Under the pieces are notes generated by a model, which did not search any database, was not told where the DNA came from, and saw nothing but the letters and a program-made list of their open reading frames with translations. This document shows, piece after piece, positions 1 to 7,011 of a stretch of DNA of 37,561 bases. Source of the stretch: Prevotellaceae bacterium (GTDB lineage: Bacteria > Bacteroidota > Bacteroidia > Bacteroidales > UBA932); contig JAITAP010000014.1 of the NCBI GenBank assembly GCA_031284065.1, positions 1-37,561 on the forward strand, read 5' to 3'. The position numbers and the translations under genes are program-made. The stretch's first letter is position 1. Each line of letters opens with the position of its first letter.

Positions 1-93
1 AAGCCACTCCAGCTTTTCGATGTCTTGCCCCGTGAGCGGGCTGTCGGCGCTTACCGCCAAAACGCTTGCCGATGACTGAAAAAAAAGAACCAT
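1..93 (-). CDS. purL: Phosphoribosylformylglycinamidine synthase, N-terminal fragment
   Basis: Only the first 31 codons lie in the window; the gene runs off the left edge. The translation starts MVLFFQSSASVLAVSADSPL and continues TGQDIEKLEWL, which resembles the start of the long single-chain PurL of Bacteroidales (a hydrophobic MxLFF opening, then a 'DIxKLxWL' helix). PurL makes formylglycinamidine ribonucleotide from FGAR, glutamine and ATP in purine synthesis. The ATG at 91-93 is the only good start; the DNA upstream of it (105-139) is an A/T-rich period-7 repeat, and no -7 box is clear there. The call rests on a short stretch recognised from memory, so the identity is likely but not certain. 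Confidence 0.7.
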   Translation of the reverse strand, partial: MVLFFQSSASVLAVSADSPLTGQDIEKLEWL

Positions 94-104
94 ATTTTTG
101 TAAA

Positions 105-139
105 TTAGGGGTTAAGAATTAGAAATTTAGAGGCGTAGA
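105..139. repeat. Period-7 A/T-rich microrepeat upstream of purL
   Basis: Diverged heptamers follow each other in register: TTAGGGG, TTAAGAA, TTAGAAA, TTTAGAG, GCGTAGA. It is one of seven such tracts in the window, all touching or close to a gene end. Confidence 0.5.
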
Positions 140-320
140 AATGTAAGAATAGAATATGTTACCTGACTTTCAGCTGTTCGACCCTGTGCGAGGGTTGAGT
201 GTCCGGTGCGGGAACATTTTCATGCCAGCATTTGAGCCCTGCGGGTTTCTACCCGCTTTCGCACATGCGTACAGGCACATTCCGATATTCATAATATCTA
301 ACAGCTTTCTTCATCTTTGC

Positions 321-542
321 TTATTTAAGCTCATTTTGCAGATGCAATTTACATACTGCTATTGCAATACGTATTGCTATCTCTAATTTTCGCTTCTCCT
401 CATCATCGCGAATTTCAAGACCTTCGTCCTTCATTCGTATGATAAGGTGGCGCATCGACATTTGCTGTACGATGTTTCTAAGGTTTACACCTACAGTATC
501 AGGCGACATTTCGTCCAATACTTTCTTTACTTCTTCTGTCAT
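321..542 (-). CDS. Small charged protein of unknown function (73 aa)
   Basis: I do not recognise this protein. It starts at the ATG at 540-542 (MTEEVKKVLDEMSPDTVG) and is rich in charged residues and predicted helix, with a C-terminal half of alternating basic and hydrophobic residues (KLEIAIRIAIAVCKL). No signal peptide or membrane helix is seen. The frame stays open a further 30 codons upstream, but that stretch crosses the tRNA-like remnant at 563-590, so the internal ATG is the better start. It lies between lolD and purL on the same strand. It could be a chance ORF; the amino-acid composition is protein-like, which is why I keep it. Confidence 0.4.
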   Translation of the reverse strand: MTEEVKKVLDEMSPDTVGVNLRNIVQQMSMRHLIIRMKDEGLEIRDDEEKRKLEIAIRIAIAVCKLHLQNELK

Positions 543-562
543 AAGCTTGCCGGTTAAACATT

Positions 563-590
563 TGGAGGTGTAGCGGGATTCGAACCCACA
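563..590 (-). pseudogene. tRNA T-arm-like remnant
   Basis: On the minus strand the segment contains a perfect tRNA T-arm, GTGGG-TTCGAAT-CCCGC (573-589), followed by TACACCT and CCA (563-565). The CCA comes one base too early for a 7-bp acceptor stem with a discriminator base, and no matching 5' half (D-arm, anticodon arm, AGGTGTA acceptor strand) is found in the next 140 nt upstream. It therefore looks like the 3' end of a tRNA gene without the rest, as left by an element that used a tRNA 3' end as its attachment site, or by decay. No integrase gene is nearby. Confidence 0.4.
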
Positions 591-697
591 GGGTTGTTCC
601 GATTTTGCGAAAATAAAACAGGTAACAAGCAATTTAAAGCGAACATCCCCCTTCCTCGTACGCCTCTTACTCTAACGGTAGATGGCGCTGCGTACTC

Positions 698-1348
698 CTA
701 AACAATTTGCCCGTCGCTCATGACAATTTTGCGGTCGCACATGTTGGCGAGCTCTTCGTCGTGCGTAACAATGACGATGGTTTGCCCCATTTCTTTTCGC
801 AGCTTGAAGAACAGCGCGTGCAGCTCCTGCTTGTTGTGCGAATCAAGGTTTCCCGAAGGCTCATCGGCCAAGATAACCGAGGGGCTGTTGACCATAGCGC
901 GCGCAATCGCCACGCGCTGCTGCTCTCCTCCGGACATTTCTGCCGGCTTGTGCTGCATACGGCTGGCAAGCCCAAGGTAGCCGAGTAGCTCTTTGGCGCG
1001 CTGCTCGGCCTTATGCTTGTCTGCGCCGGCAATGAACGCCGGAATACAGACGTTTTCCAGCGCCGTAAATTCGGGCAGCAGGTGGTGAAGCTGGAAGACA
1101 AAGCCGAGCTTCCGGTTGCGCAGGCGCGCCAGCTCTCGCCTGCCAAGCGCAAATACGTCAACGTCGTGAAGGCGCACCACGCCGCTATCGGGGCGGCTCA
1201 GCGTACCCAAAATTTCGAGCAGCGTAGTTTTGCCGGCGCCGCTTGCGCCTACTATCGACACTACCTCGCCGCTCGCCACGCTAAGGTTAATACCCTTGAG
1301 CACCTGTAGAGAGCCAAAGGATTTGGTTATATTTTCGGACTGAATCAC
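698..1348 (-). CDS. lolD: LolD-type ABC transporter ATP-binding protein
   Basis: A 216-residue ABC ATPase of the LolD/MacB/FtsE class. Walker A GASGAGKT is at residues 34-41, the Q-loop glutamine at 86, the signature [14 protein letters not shown] at 138-151, Walker B VILADEP at 158-164 and the H-loop histidine at 196. The '[13 protein letters not shown]...[10 protein letters not shown]' block is typical of LolD, which powers release of outer-membrane lipoproteins from the inner membrane. The start is GTG at 1346-1348, because a stop lies five codons upstream in frame and no ATG fits. The LolC/LolE permease is not adjacent, so the partner is encoded elsewhere; an FtsE or macrolide-exporter role cannot be ruled out by sequence alone. 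Confidence 0.85.
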   Translation of the reverse strand: MIQSENITKSFGSLQVLKGINLSVASGEVVSIVGASGAGKTTLLEILGTLSRPDSGVVRLHDVDVFALGRRELARLRNRKLGFVFQLHHLLPEFTALENVCIPAFIAGADKHKAEQRAKELLGYLGLASRMQHKPAEMSGGEQQRVAIARAMVNSPSVILADEPSGNLDSHNKQELHALFFKLRKEMGQTIVIVTHDEELANMCDRKIVMSDGQIV

Positions 1349-1653
1349 GCAAAGATTTTCTTAAGAACCTGCAAACTTACATGAAAAATCTAAGTTTTAC
1401 AAGCGCATGGAGCGGAAAAAGTTTTTTTACGAAAGGAGAAACAGCCGTAATTGAGGTTGAAACCCATCTGTATTATCAGATATTTAAAAACATATTAACA
1501 ATTATTGGAGGTAAAAAGTTGCTTCTTGCGGATAATGTGGCTACATTTGCAATTCAATCGTTGGAGTTTAAAGTTGAAGAGTTCCCTACCTGCAAAATGG
1601 GGAATTCTTTATTTTTTTTGCATCATCAACAGTAATAAAACTATTTAATCGCT
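1349..1653. other. Intergenic region between lolD and greA
   Basis: 305 nt between divergent genes. It is A/T-rich and must hold the promoters of both. I see no perfect TAnnTTTG box; the T-rich run ending in TTTG at 1617-1620 is the nearest candidate on the greA side. An 84-codon open frame on the plus strand (1381-1635) has no recognisable content. No repeats or hairpins stand out. Confidence 0.4.
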
Positions 1654-2124
1654 ATGGCATACACCTATTTGACAGAAAATGGCTTGGAGAAGCTTCGCGC
1701 GGAGCTGGACAAGCTGAAGCATATAGAGCGTCCGGCGGCTTCGCGCGCCATTGCCGAAGCGCGCGATAAAGGCGACCTCTCGGAAAACGCAGAGTACGAC
1801 GCGGCAAAGGAAGCGCAGGGATTGCTCGAAATGAAAATTTCAAATCTGGAGCACATGTTGGCTAATGCCAAAATTATTGACGACTCCAAGATTGACACCT
1901 CAAAAGTACAGCTGCTGAACAAGGTAAAGCTCAAAAACGTGCGCACCAAAGCGACGATGGAGTACTCGCTGGTTACCGAAAATGAGGCAAACCTCAAGGC
2001 GGGCAAGCTCTCAATAGCCACGCCTATTGCCAAAGCCCTGCTCGGTAAAAAGGTGGGCGACGTGGTGGAGATAAGCGTCCCCGCCGGCAGCATGAAGCTT
2101 GAAGTTCTCGAAATATCGTTGTGA
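1654..2124 (+). CDS. greA: Transcription elongation factor GreA
   Basis: 156 residues, the normal GreA length. GreA enters the secondary channel of RNA polymerase and stimulates cleavage of backtracked transcripts. The N-terminal coiled coil opens YLTENGLEKLRAELDKLK and carries the tip motif IAEARDKGDLSENAEY, with the acidic pair D41 and E44 that helps hold the catalytic magnesium. The C-terminal FKBP-like half ends in SIATPIAKALLGKKVGDVVE, the usual GreA ending. First gene of a likely operon: the HIT gene follows after 30 nt and trxA 35 nt after that. Confidence 0.95.
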   Translation: MAYTYLTENGLEKLRAELDKLKHIERPAASRAIAEARDKGDLSENAEYDAAKEAQGLLEMKISNLEHMLANAKIIDDSKIDTSKVQLLNKVKLKNVRTKATMEYSLVTENEANLKAGKLSIATPIAKALLGKKVGDVVEISVPAGSMKLEVLEISL

Positions 2125-2154
2125 TGAACAGAATTTTGTAACCCCCCAATCCCC

Positions 2155-2553
2155 ATGAGTACTGTTTTTTCTAAAATTGCAAGCGGCGAAATTCCCAGCT
2201 ACAAGGTGGCTGAGAGCGACGACTACTACGCCTTTCTGGACATTAACCCGATAGCCAAAGGGCACACGCTGGTTATTCCCAAAAAAGAGGTGGACTACCT
2301 GTTTGACCTCGACGAAAAAACGTTGAGCGGGCTGTGGCTGTTTGCGCAGAAAACGGCAAAAGCGATACAGGCGGCCGTCCCCTGCAAGCGCGTAGGCGTG
2401 GCGGTGCTGGGGCTGGAGGTGCCGCACGCGCATATTCACCTCATTCCCCTCAACAGCGAAGCCGACGTGGATTTTAAAAAGCCGAAGCTGACGCTGGCGA
2501 AGGAGGAATTTGAAAGTATTGCGAAAGCAATTGGCGCAAAGCGTATAGCGTAA
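2155..2553 (+). CDS. HIT-family nucleotide hydrolase/transferase
   Basis: 132 residues with the histidine-triad motif HAHIHL at residues 91-96, the middle histidine being the nucleophile that attacks the alpha-phosphate of nucleoside phosphoramidates or dinucleotides. The opening 'STVFSKIASGEIPSYKVAE' and 'FLDINPIAKGHTLVIPKK' are standard for the HINT/HIT branch. Cytosolic, no signal peptide. It lies between greA and trxA with short gaps, consistent with cotranscription. The physiological substrate of bacterial HIT proteins of this type is usually unknown. Confidence 0.9.
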   Translation: MSTVFSKIASGEIPSYKVAESDDYYAFLDINPIAKGHTLVIPKKEVDYLFDLDEKTLSGLWLFAQKTAKAIQAAVPCKRVGVAVLGLEVPHAHIHLIPLNSEADVDFKKPKLTLAKEEFESIAKAIGAKRIA

Positions 2554-2588
2554 AACATAACAATAATTTTTTTTACACAATAAAAGAT

Positions 2589-2906
2589 ATGGCATTAGAG
2601 ATAACAGATGTAAACTTTGAGCAGGAAGTGCTCAAGAGTAGCAAGCCCGTATTGCTTGATTTTTGGGCTACATGGTGCGGCCCTTGCCGCGCAATTGCTC
2701 CTGCCATCGAGGAGCTGGCTAAGGAGTATGAGGGTCGCGCCGTGGTGGGCAAGCTGGACGTTGACGACAACGACCAAACCCCCGCAAGCTATGGCGTTCG
2801 CAGTATCCCAACGGCGCTGTTTTTCAAGAACGGCGAGCTGGTGGATAAGCTGGTAGGGTCAGCGCCGAAGAGTACTTTTGAGGAAAAGCTGAAGGCGCTG
2901 CTTTAA
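2589..2906 (+). CDS. trxA: Thioredoxin
   Basis: 105 residues, full-length thioredoxin. The active site WCGPC is at residues 29-33, preceded by VLLDFWAT, and the cis-proline loop RSIPT (P74) is intact. It reduces protein disulfides in the cytoplasm with electrons from thioredoxin reductase. No signal peptide, so it is not one of the periplasmic TlpA-like proteins. Last gene of the greA-HIT-trxA group; a hairpin without a U-tract follows, between it and the convergent gene. Confidence 0.95.
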   Translation: MALEITDVNFEQEVLKSSKPVLLDFWATWCGPCRAIAPAIEELAKEYEGRAVVGKLDVDDNDQTPASYGVRSIPTALFFKNGELVDKLVGSAPKSTFEEKLKALL

Positions 2907-2919
2907 GCGCGCGGAAAAG

Positions 2920-2943
2920 TGAGAAAGGCAACGCCATTTCTCA
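2920..2943. terminator. Hairpin between convergent genes, terminator-like
   Basis: TGAGAAAGGC pairs with GCC(A)TTTCTCA around an AAC loop, leaving one bulged A. It sits between the ends of trxA (plus) and the HhH gene (minus), overlapping the stop codon of the latter. There is no clear U-tract on either strand, so termination function is uncertain. Confidence 0.35.
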
Positions 2944-4986
2944 AAGCGTGATTTTCAGCTGGAGCTTTACGTCGGTGCGGTGGTTGGCGTTGATTTGCGT
3001 TGCGTCGCTTCCGACAACGTCGCGGTCGTAGTAGTAGGTTTGCGCACAGCGCAGCCATACGTCCAGCCTGTCCAGCGGCTGCCAGTGCAGGTTGACGTAC
3101 CAGCGCGAGCCTTGCCCGTAGTATGCAGGCACGGAGAAAGCGTAGAGCACGTCGCTCTCGTAGGCGTACATGCGCGAGGCGTAGCTGTCGGCGCCGAAGA
3201 TGGCGTAGCGTAGCGATACGGACAAAGGCAGCTGCCGAAGCTTGTACTGAGCATCCTGAAAAACCAGCACGCCCCGCTCGCGCTCCTGCGTGCCCGCCTT
3301 GTACAGCGCAACCTCTGCGTGCGTTTCGCAGTCAAGCCCTGCCAGTAGCGAGTAGGTAATGTTGTAGCGCAGGTTTATTTTTTCTACCGCATCGGTTGTT
3401 TTTGTCGGTATCAGCTCGTCGGCAACATTCTCCTCCTTTGTGTCGTAGCGCAAGCGCAGGGACATTTTGCAAAGCGGCTGCGGCGTGTAGTCGGTTTGGA
3501 GCAAAAAATCAAAACCTTTCGAGGGAGCCATCGCCTTGTACCGCAGCCACGCAAAAGTGTATGCGTCAAAGTACAGCGTAGTCTTTACCTTGGGGTGCGG
3601 AAAAATATTTGCGCCAATGTAAAACCCGTTTTCGTTTGCCGTTTTCCCGCTTTCGGCAAAAGCGGCGGCGTAGTATGCCTGATACTGGGGTTGGTAGTAG
3701 CGGTGCAGGAGCGCCAGCTGCATGCGCGGCGCAATATCGGCCAGACACCCGTTGAGAGCGGCAAGCCCACCGTTTTGGCTCACGCCAAATTCACCGAACA
3801 AGTATGTTTTTTTGATAAACCAGCGATAATCTGCGCTAAGGTTGGCGTTTTCGTTTTTATTCAGCTCGTAGTAGCTGTACGGGTGCACGTTTCGCTGGTA
3901 CGACCCGCCAAGCTTGTGCCACAAGCCGGTTACGCCAATTCGCAACTTTGTCATCCTGTAGGACACGTTGGCTCCCGCCGCCATTTCGCTCACCGCGTCT
4001 TTCTCCCCCATTGCTTTTGGCGTGGCGTGGAGCCCTGAGGTTTGCAGCGTAGAGAAAACGCCGAGCGTATCGGCGTTGGCGTCAACATCTTTGTAGGAGA
4101 AAAATGCCGTAGCCGTAACCGTTTTGGAGACGTTTACGCTTGCCGCCGCGCCCCGAAAAAATAAATTTTCGTTCGCTCCGCTGTACGCCGCCACGCCGTT
4201 GCCGCGCTTGGCTATGCTGAAAGCGTCGCTTGATTTTCCCATCGTCCCGCCTTTCCAAAGCGACAACCCCTGCCCAAACTGCGCGTAAAAATCGCCCAGC
4301 ACCAGCGTGCGCAGAGCGCCGGTGTTGGCTACCTGCAAGTGCCCCGAGTAAAAATCAAATCCGGCTTCGTTGCCGCTCTTGCCGAAAGGCTCGCCCGCAT
4401 CCTTGTCCGCCGTAACCCCCCATTGCAGCTTGTTGCTGAAAGTATAGCGGTAGCGAGCGTACAGGGCTTGCTTGCTGCCCAGGTAGTAGCCGTTTTTGTA
4501 CCCCGCTTGCTCCTCTGCCGTCTGCATGGCGCGCGCCAAGAGCAGGTGTTGCCCCTTTGTGAGCATTTGCCGCAGCGAAGGCTTTTGCAGGTCTTCGCCC
4601 GGAAGCGTTGCAACAAAAGGCAGCAACTTCATCATCATCTCCTGCGTAATGCCGTGCACGTATTGCAGCTCGTAGGGCGTTTGCATTTCGCCGTTCTGCG
4701 CAATGTATTCGCGTATGCTTGCCGCCTGAAATTCGTTGAGCACGCACAGCCGCAGCAGCTCCGCTTCGCTTGCCGTATTCAGGTTTAGCGGGTTGGCGGC
4801 GTAGCTTGTGAGTTGCTCGTACATCACCTCGAGCGTAACGTCGGCGTCTTCCAGCGTAGAGGCTTCCTCCACGATGCTTTCGATGGCTTTTTGCACCGTA
4901 ACGGCTTGCGAAAACGCAGGCGCTGCGCAAGCCGCTGCCATAGTTAGGGAGATGGCAGCACGTAGCGTGTGAGCGTGGCGTTTCAT
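2941..4986 (-). CDS. Secreted helix-hairpin-helix protein with beta-barrel-like body
   Basis: 681 residues. A signal peptide (residues about 1-26, ending APAFSQA) is followed by a helix-hairpin-helix segment near residues 66-94 (LNLNTASEAELLRLCVLNEF), the ComEA/photosystem-type HhH seen in DNA-binding competence proteins. The rest, from about residue 140, is rich in alternating aromatic/polar strands (LYARYRYTFSNKLQWGV, LYFDAYTFAWLRYK, TDVKLQLKITL) and ends in a hydrophobic strand, as outer-membrane barrels do. Bacteroidota genomes carry this HhH-plus-barrel protein, function unknown to me. Its ATG overlaps the stop of the upstream gene by 4 nt (ATGA at 4983-4986), so the two are translationally coupled and probably work together at the outer membrane. 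Confidence 0.7.
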   Translation of the reverse strand: MKRHAHTLRAAISLTMAAACAAPAFSQAVTVQKAIESIVEEASTLEDADVTLEVMYEQLTSYAANPLNLNTASEAELLRLCVLNEFQAASIREYIAQNGEMQTPYELQYVHGITQEMMMKLLPFVATLPGEDLQKPSLRQMLTKGQHLLLARAMQTAEEQAGYKNGYYLGSKQALYARYRYTFSNKLQWGVTADKDAGEPFGKSGNEAGFDFYSGHLQVANTGALRTLVLGDFYAQFGQGLSLWKGGTMGKSSDAFSIAKRGNGVAAYSGANENLFFRGAAASVNVSKTVTATAFFSYKDVDANADTLGVFSTLQTSGLHATPKAMGEKDAVSEMAAGANVSYRMTKLRIGVTGLWHKLGGSYQRNVHPYSYYELNKNENANLSADYRWFIKKTYLFGEFGVSQNGGLAALNGCLADIAPRMQLALLHRYYQPQYQAYYAAAFAESGKTANENGFYIGANIFPHPKVKTTLYFDAYTFAWLRYKAMAPSKGFDFLLQTDYTPQPLCKMSLRLRYDTKEENVADELIPTKTTDAVEKINLRYNITYSLLAGLDCETHAEVALYKAGTQERERGVLVFQDAQYKLRQLPLSVSLRYAIFGADSYASRMYAYESDVLYAFSVPAYYGQGSRWYVNLHWQPLDRLDVWLRCAQTYYYDRDVVGSDATQINANHRTDVKLQLKITL

Positions 4987-5822
4987 TGTTTTTTTTGCGT
5001 TTGCGAAAAGTTGTAGGAGAGCGAAATTTGCGGCGAGTAGCCAAGCGTTTCGTGCCGCGAAAATGCCATATCAATGTGCAGCTTTCGGTAGGTGTAGCCA
5101 AATCCGGCAAGCAGCTCCACCGGTTTTGCCAGCACGCCCAGGCGCAGCGCAAGCGTTTTGAGAATCACCACCTCCAACCCGGCTTTGGCCTGCGCCGCCT
5201 GCTCCGACTCGATTTTTGTGCCGACCAGCAGGCTGGCATGTTGCGCAAAGCGGTAGCCCATGCCCACGTCAAAGATTACGGGTAGCCGCTCGTGGTGGGC
5301 GTTGCTGAAGTAGCGCGAGTTGGTGAAGTTGAACACGTGAGCGCCTACCCACAGGTTGTCCGTTGGCTTGGCAAGCAGCCCGAGCTCGGCGGTGAGGGCG
5401 CTCGTTGCGCCGTATCCTGCCACCTGCACCAAGTGGTAGCCGAGCTGCGTCCCCACCGCAATACGCTCCGAGAGCTGTTTGCCCCAGGCAACGCCCATGC
5501 GCGTTTCGCGGTAGAGGGAGTACCCAAACGAGCACACGTCAACGCCCAGCACGCCGGCAACCGGAACAGGCATGGCAAAAACGGCGGCGCTAAGGTTGAG
5601 CGCTTCGGTAAAATACTTGTTTTCGTGGTGTACTGCCGCCTGCGGCGAGGAAAGGAAGCCCAGCGCGGCTTGGTTGTTGTAGGCGGCAAAAACATCGGTA
5701 TTCACCACCCCCATGTAGCCCAGCGCCGCGGCGCGGCTACCGTGCGGAAATACGTTTTCACCTGCGCGGCAGAGGGCTGTTGCAAGCAACATAAAAAGCA
5801 GAGGCGGGTAAAAGAATTTCAC
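4983..5822 (-). CDS. Outer-membrane beta-barrel-like protein (PorV/UPF0164-like)
   Basis: 279 residues with a signal peptide (FFYPPLLFMLLATALCRAGE). The mature start 'NVFPHGSRAAALGYMGVV' then 'DVFAAYNNQAALGFL' is the pattern of Bacteroidota FadL/PorV-like barrels (an early 'RAxALGxAgva...d.aAyyNPAgLa' motif). The remainder alternates short amphipathic strands (GVAWGKQLSERIAVGTQLGY, LAGFGYTYRKLHIDMAF) and ends PQISLSYNF, a typical barrel closing strand, followed by a short basic tail. It is the first gene of the coupled pair. I infer an outer-membrane location; the role is not known. Confidence 0.6.
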   Translation of the reverse strand: MKFFYPPLLFMLLATALCRAGENVFPHGSRAAALGYMGVVNTDVFAAYNNQAALGFLSSPQAAVHHENKYFTEALNLSAAVFAMPVPVAGVLGVDVCSFGYSLYRETRMGVAWGKQLSERIAVGTQLGYHLVQVAGYGATSALTAELGLLAKPTDNLWVGAHVFNFTNSRYFSNAHHERLPVIFDVGMGYRFAQHASLLVGTKIESEQAAQAKAGLEVVILKTLALRLGVLAKPVELLAGFGYTYRKLHIDMAFSRHETLGYSPQISLSYNFSQTQKKQ

Positions 5823-5839
5823 AAGCTATGGTAGATAAG

Positions 5840-5885
5840 GCAAAGCGAAGAAGCTCCAAAAAGACATGGAATTTCTTCGCTTTGC
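5840..5885. repeat. 13-bp perfect inverted repeat between ssb and the barrel gene
   Basis: GCAAAGCGAAGAA (5840-5852) and TTCTTCGCTTTGC (5873-5885) pair perfectly around a 20-nt loop. It lies 21 nt beyond the ssb stop and 17 nt before the next minus-strand start, so it could attenuate or terminate ssb transcription or protect an RNA end. No strong U-tract follows on the minus strand. Confidence 0.5.
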
Positions 5886-5906
5886 TGTAAAGTTTCAGAT
5901 GGTCTT

Positions 5907-6341
5907 TTAGAGCGCGTTGTTACCCCTCATTGGGTCGTCAATAGAGGGAGCGTTTTGCGTTGCCGGCGGCGAAAATCTGGCAGGAGCAGGCGCTCCGGCG
6001 TTGCTGTCTTCACGGCGGCCAAGCAAGCGCACGTTTTCCGCCACGATTTCTGTAGTGTAGCGTTTTTGTCCATTCTTATCGTCCCATGAGCGGGCTCGGA
6101 TTTTTCCCTCAACAAATATCTGCGAACCTTTACGAATGTACTTCTCTGCCAGCTCTGCCAGCTGATGCCATAACACCACGTTATGCCATTCGGTGTTGGT
6201 TACACGTTGCCCCGAATTTTTGTCGGTATAGACTTCAGACGTAGCTAACGTAATCGTAGTAATAGCCACACCGGTATCAAGGTGGCGTATTTCGGGGTCT
6301 CTGCCCACATTGCCAATAAGCATTACCTTGTTTAGCGACAT
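5907..6341 (-). CDS. ssb: Single-stranded DNA-binding protein with atypical C-terminus
   Basis: 144 residues. The OB fold is clear: 'SLNKVMLIGNVGRDPEIRHL', 'EWHNVVLWHQLAELAEKYIRKGSQIFVEGK' and 'IVAENVRLLGRRED'. SSB coats single-stranded DNA and recruits repair proteins through a conserved acidic tip. Here the tail reads PSIDDPMRGNNAL: DDP is present but the usual final hydrophobic pair (-DDLPF or -DDIPF) is replaced by a longer ending. The minus-strand -7 box TACCTTTG lies at 6390-6397, about 50 nt upstream of the ATG. Confidence 0.9.
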   Translation of the reverse strand: MSLNKVMLIGNVGRDPEIRHLDTGVAITTITLATSEVYTDKNSGQRVTNTEWHNVVLWHQLAELAEKYIRKGSQIFVEGKIRARSWDDKNGQKRYTTEIVAENVRLLGRREDSNAGAPAPARFSPPATQNAPSIDDPMRGNNAL

Positions 6342-6389
6342 AATTTTTTTGTTTTAAATGATGCGTTATTTTCTTTTAATTCGTTCCGG

Positions 6390-6397
6390 CAAAGGTA
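6390..6397 (-). promoter_or_regulatory. Promoter -7 box for ssb
   Basis: TACCTTTG on the minus strand is a perfect match to the Bacteroidota -7 consensus TAnnTTTG and would give a leader of about 40 nt before the ssb ATG. No TTG was found at the expected -33 distance. Confidence 0.5.
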
Positions 6398-6567
6398 GAA
6401 AAACTTTTTAATATATCCATTATTTTTATCTGTAAAAAATTGTGATGAGGATGAAAATTTGGCATATTTGCGCCCCCGCTCTACTCTGGATAGCGGTTTT
6501 AGCAACGTGTAAACAAAGAATCGCTGTTTTTTAAAGGCTACCCGCACCTTTTTTCCTGCGTTAAGCG

Positions 6568-6595
6568 TTGCATATACGAAAAAAAATTACCTTTG
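6568..6595 (+). promoter_or_regulatory. Candidate promoter upstream of the redox operon
   Basis: TTG (6568-6570), 17 nt, then TACCTTTG (6588-6595), a perfect -7 box. The spacing is shorter than the usual 19-21 nt. If used, the transcript would carry a leader of about 410 nt before the ATG at 7012, holding three short hairpins. Confidence 0.4.
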
Positions 6596-6668
6596 CAGGG
6601 AAATTGTTGGAGCAATACGGCGCACAAGTATAATTTTGTGCAGTAAAAACATGCGGCAATTGGCTTCG

Positions 6669-6795
6669 ATTCCTCGTAGGGGAATAATATCAACCGAGCG
6701 TAGCAAGTTGTAGAAACGGCAAATAGCCCGGCACAACGTATTCCGTTAGGAATGTGCCAAAAAATATTTCGGAGACATTCCTGCGGAATGTGGTA
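6669..6795. repeat. Cluster of short TAC/TAAC-loop hairpins
   Basis: Three short palindromes: ATTCCTC-GTA-GGGGAAT (6669-6685), ATTCC-GTTA-GGAAT (6740-6753) and CATTCC-TGC-GGAATG (6776-6790). The last sits in a block, GGAGACATTCCTGCGGAATG followed by TGGTA (6771-6795), that recurs almost unchanged at 14497-14521. The segment 6342-7011 has no convincing gene; an open frame at 6810-7019 begins with TTG and contains a 13-nt direct repeat (AAGGGGGCTTTTG twice). Confidence 0.6.
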
Positions 6796-7011
6796 ACCCC
6801 GAAAAACATTTGCAAAAGCTGAATAAGGAAATAAGGGAGAATGTATCGGGGGGTGAAATTGCTGCTACTAAGGGGGCTTTTGATGACGCTACGAAGGGGG
6901 CTTTTGGGAACCCTTATTTTTCCAAAGTTCCCTTAGTAGAGCAGGGCAAAGAGCATACGTCCCGCTACCCTTATTACCTTATTGTCAAATCAGCATTTAG
7001 CTCAGAACGCT

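Noticed and set aside
156-386. 76-codon plus-strand frame near the left edge
   Set aside because: Overlaps the better minus-strand ORF and has an unnatural composition rich in Phe, Cys and Tyr.
1381-1635. 84-codon open frame between lolD and greA
   Set aside because: No similarity that I recognise, and it fills the space needed for two divergent promoters.
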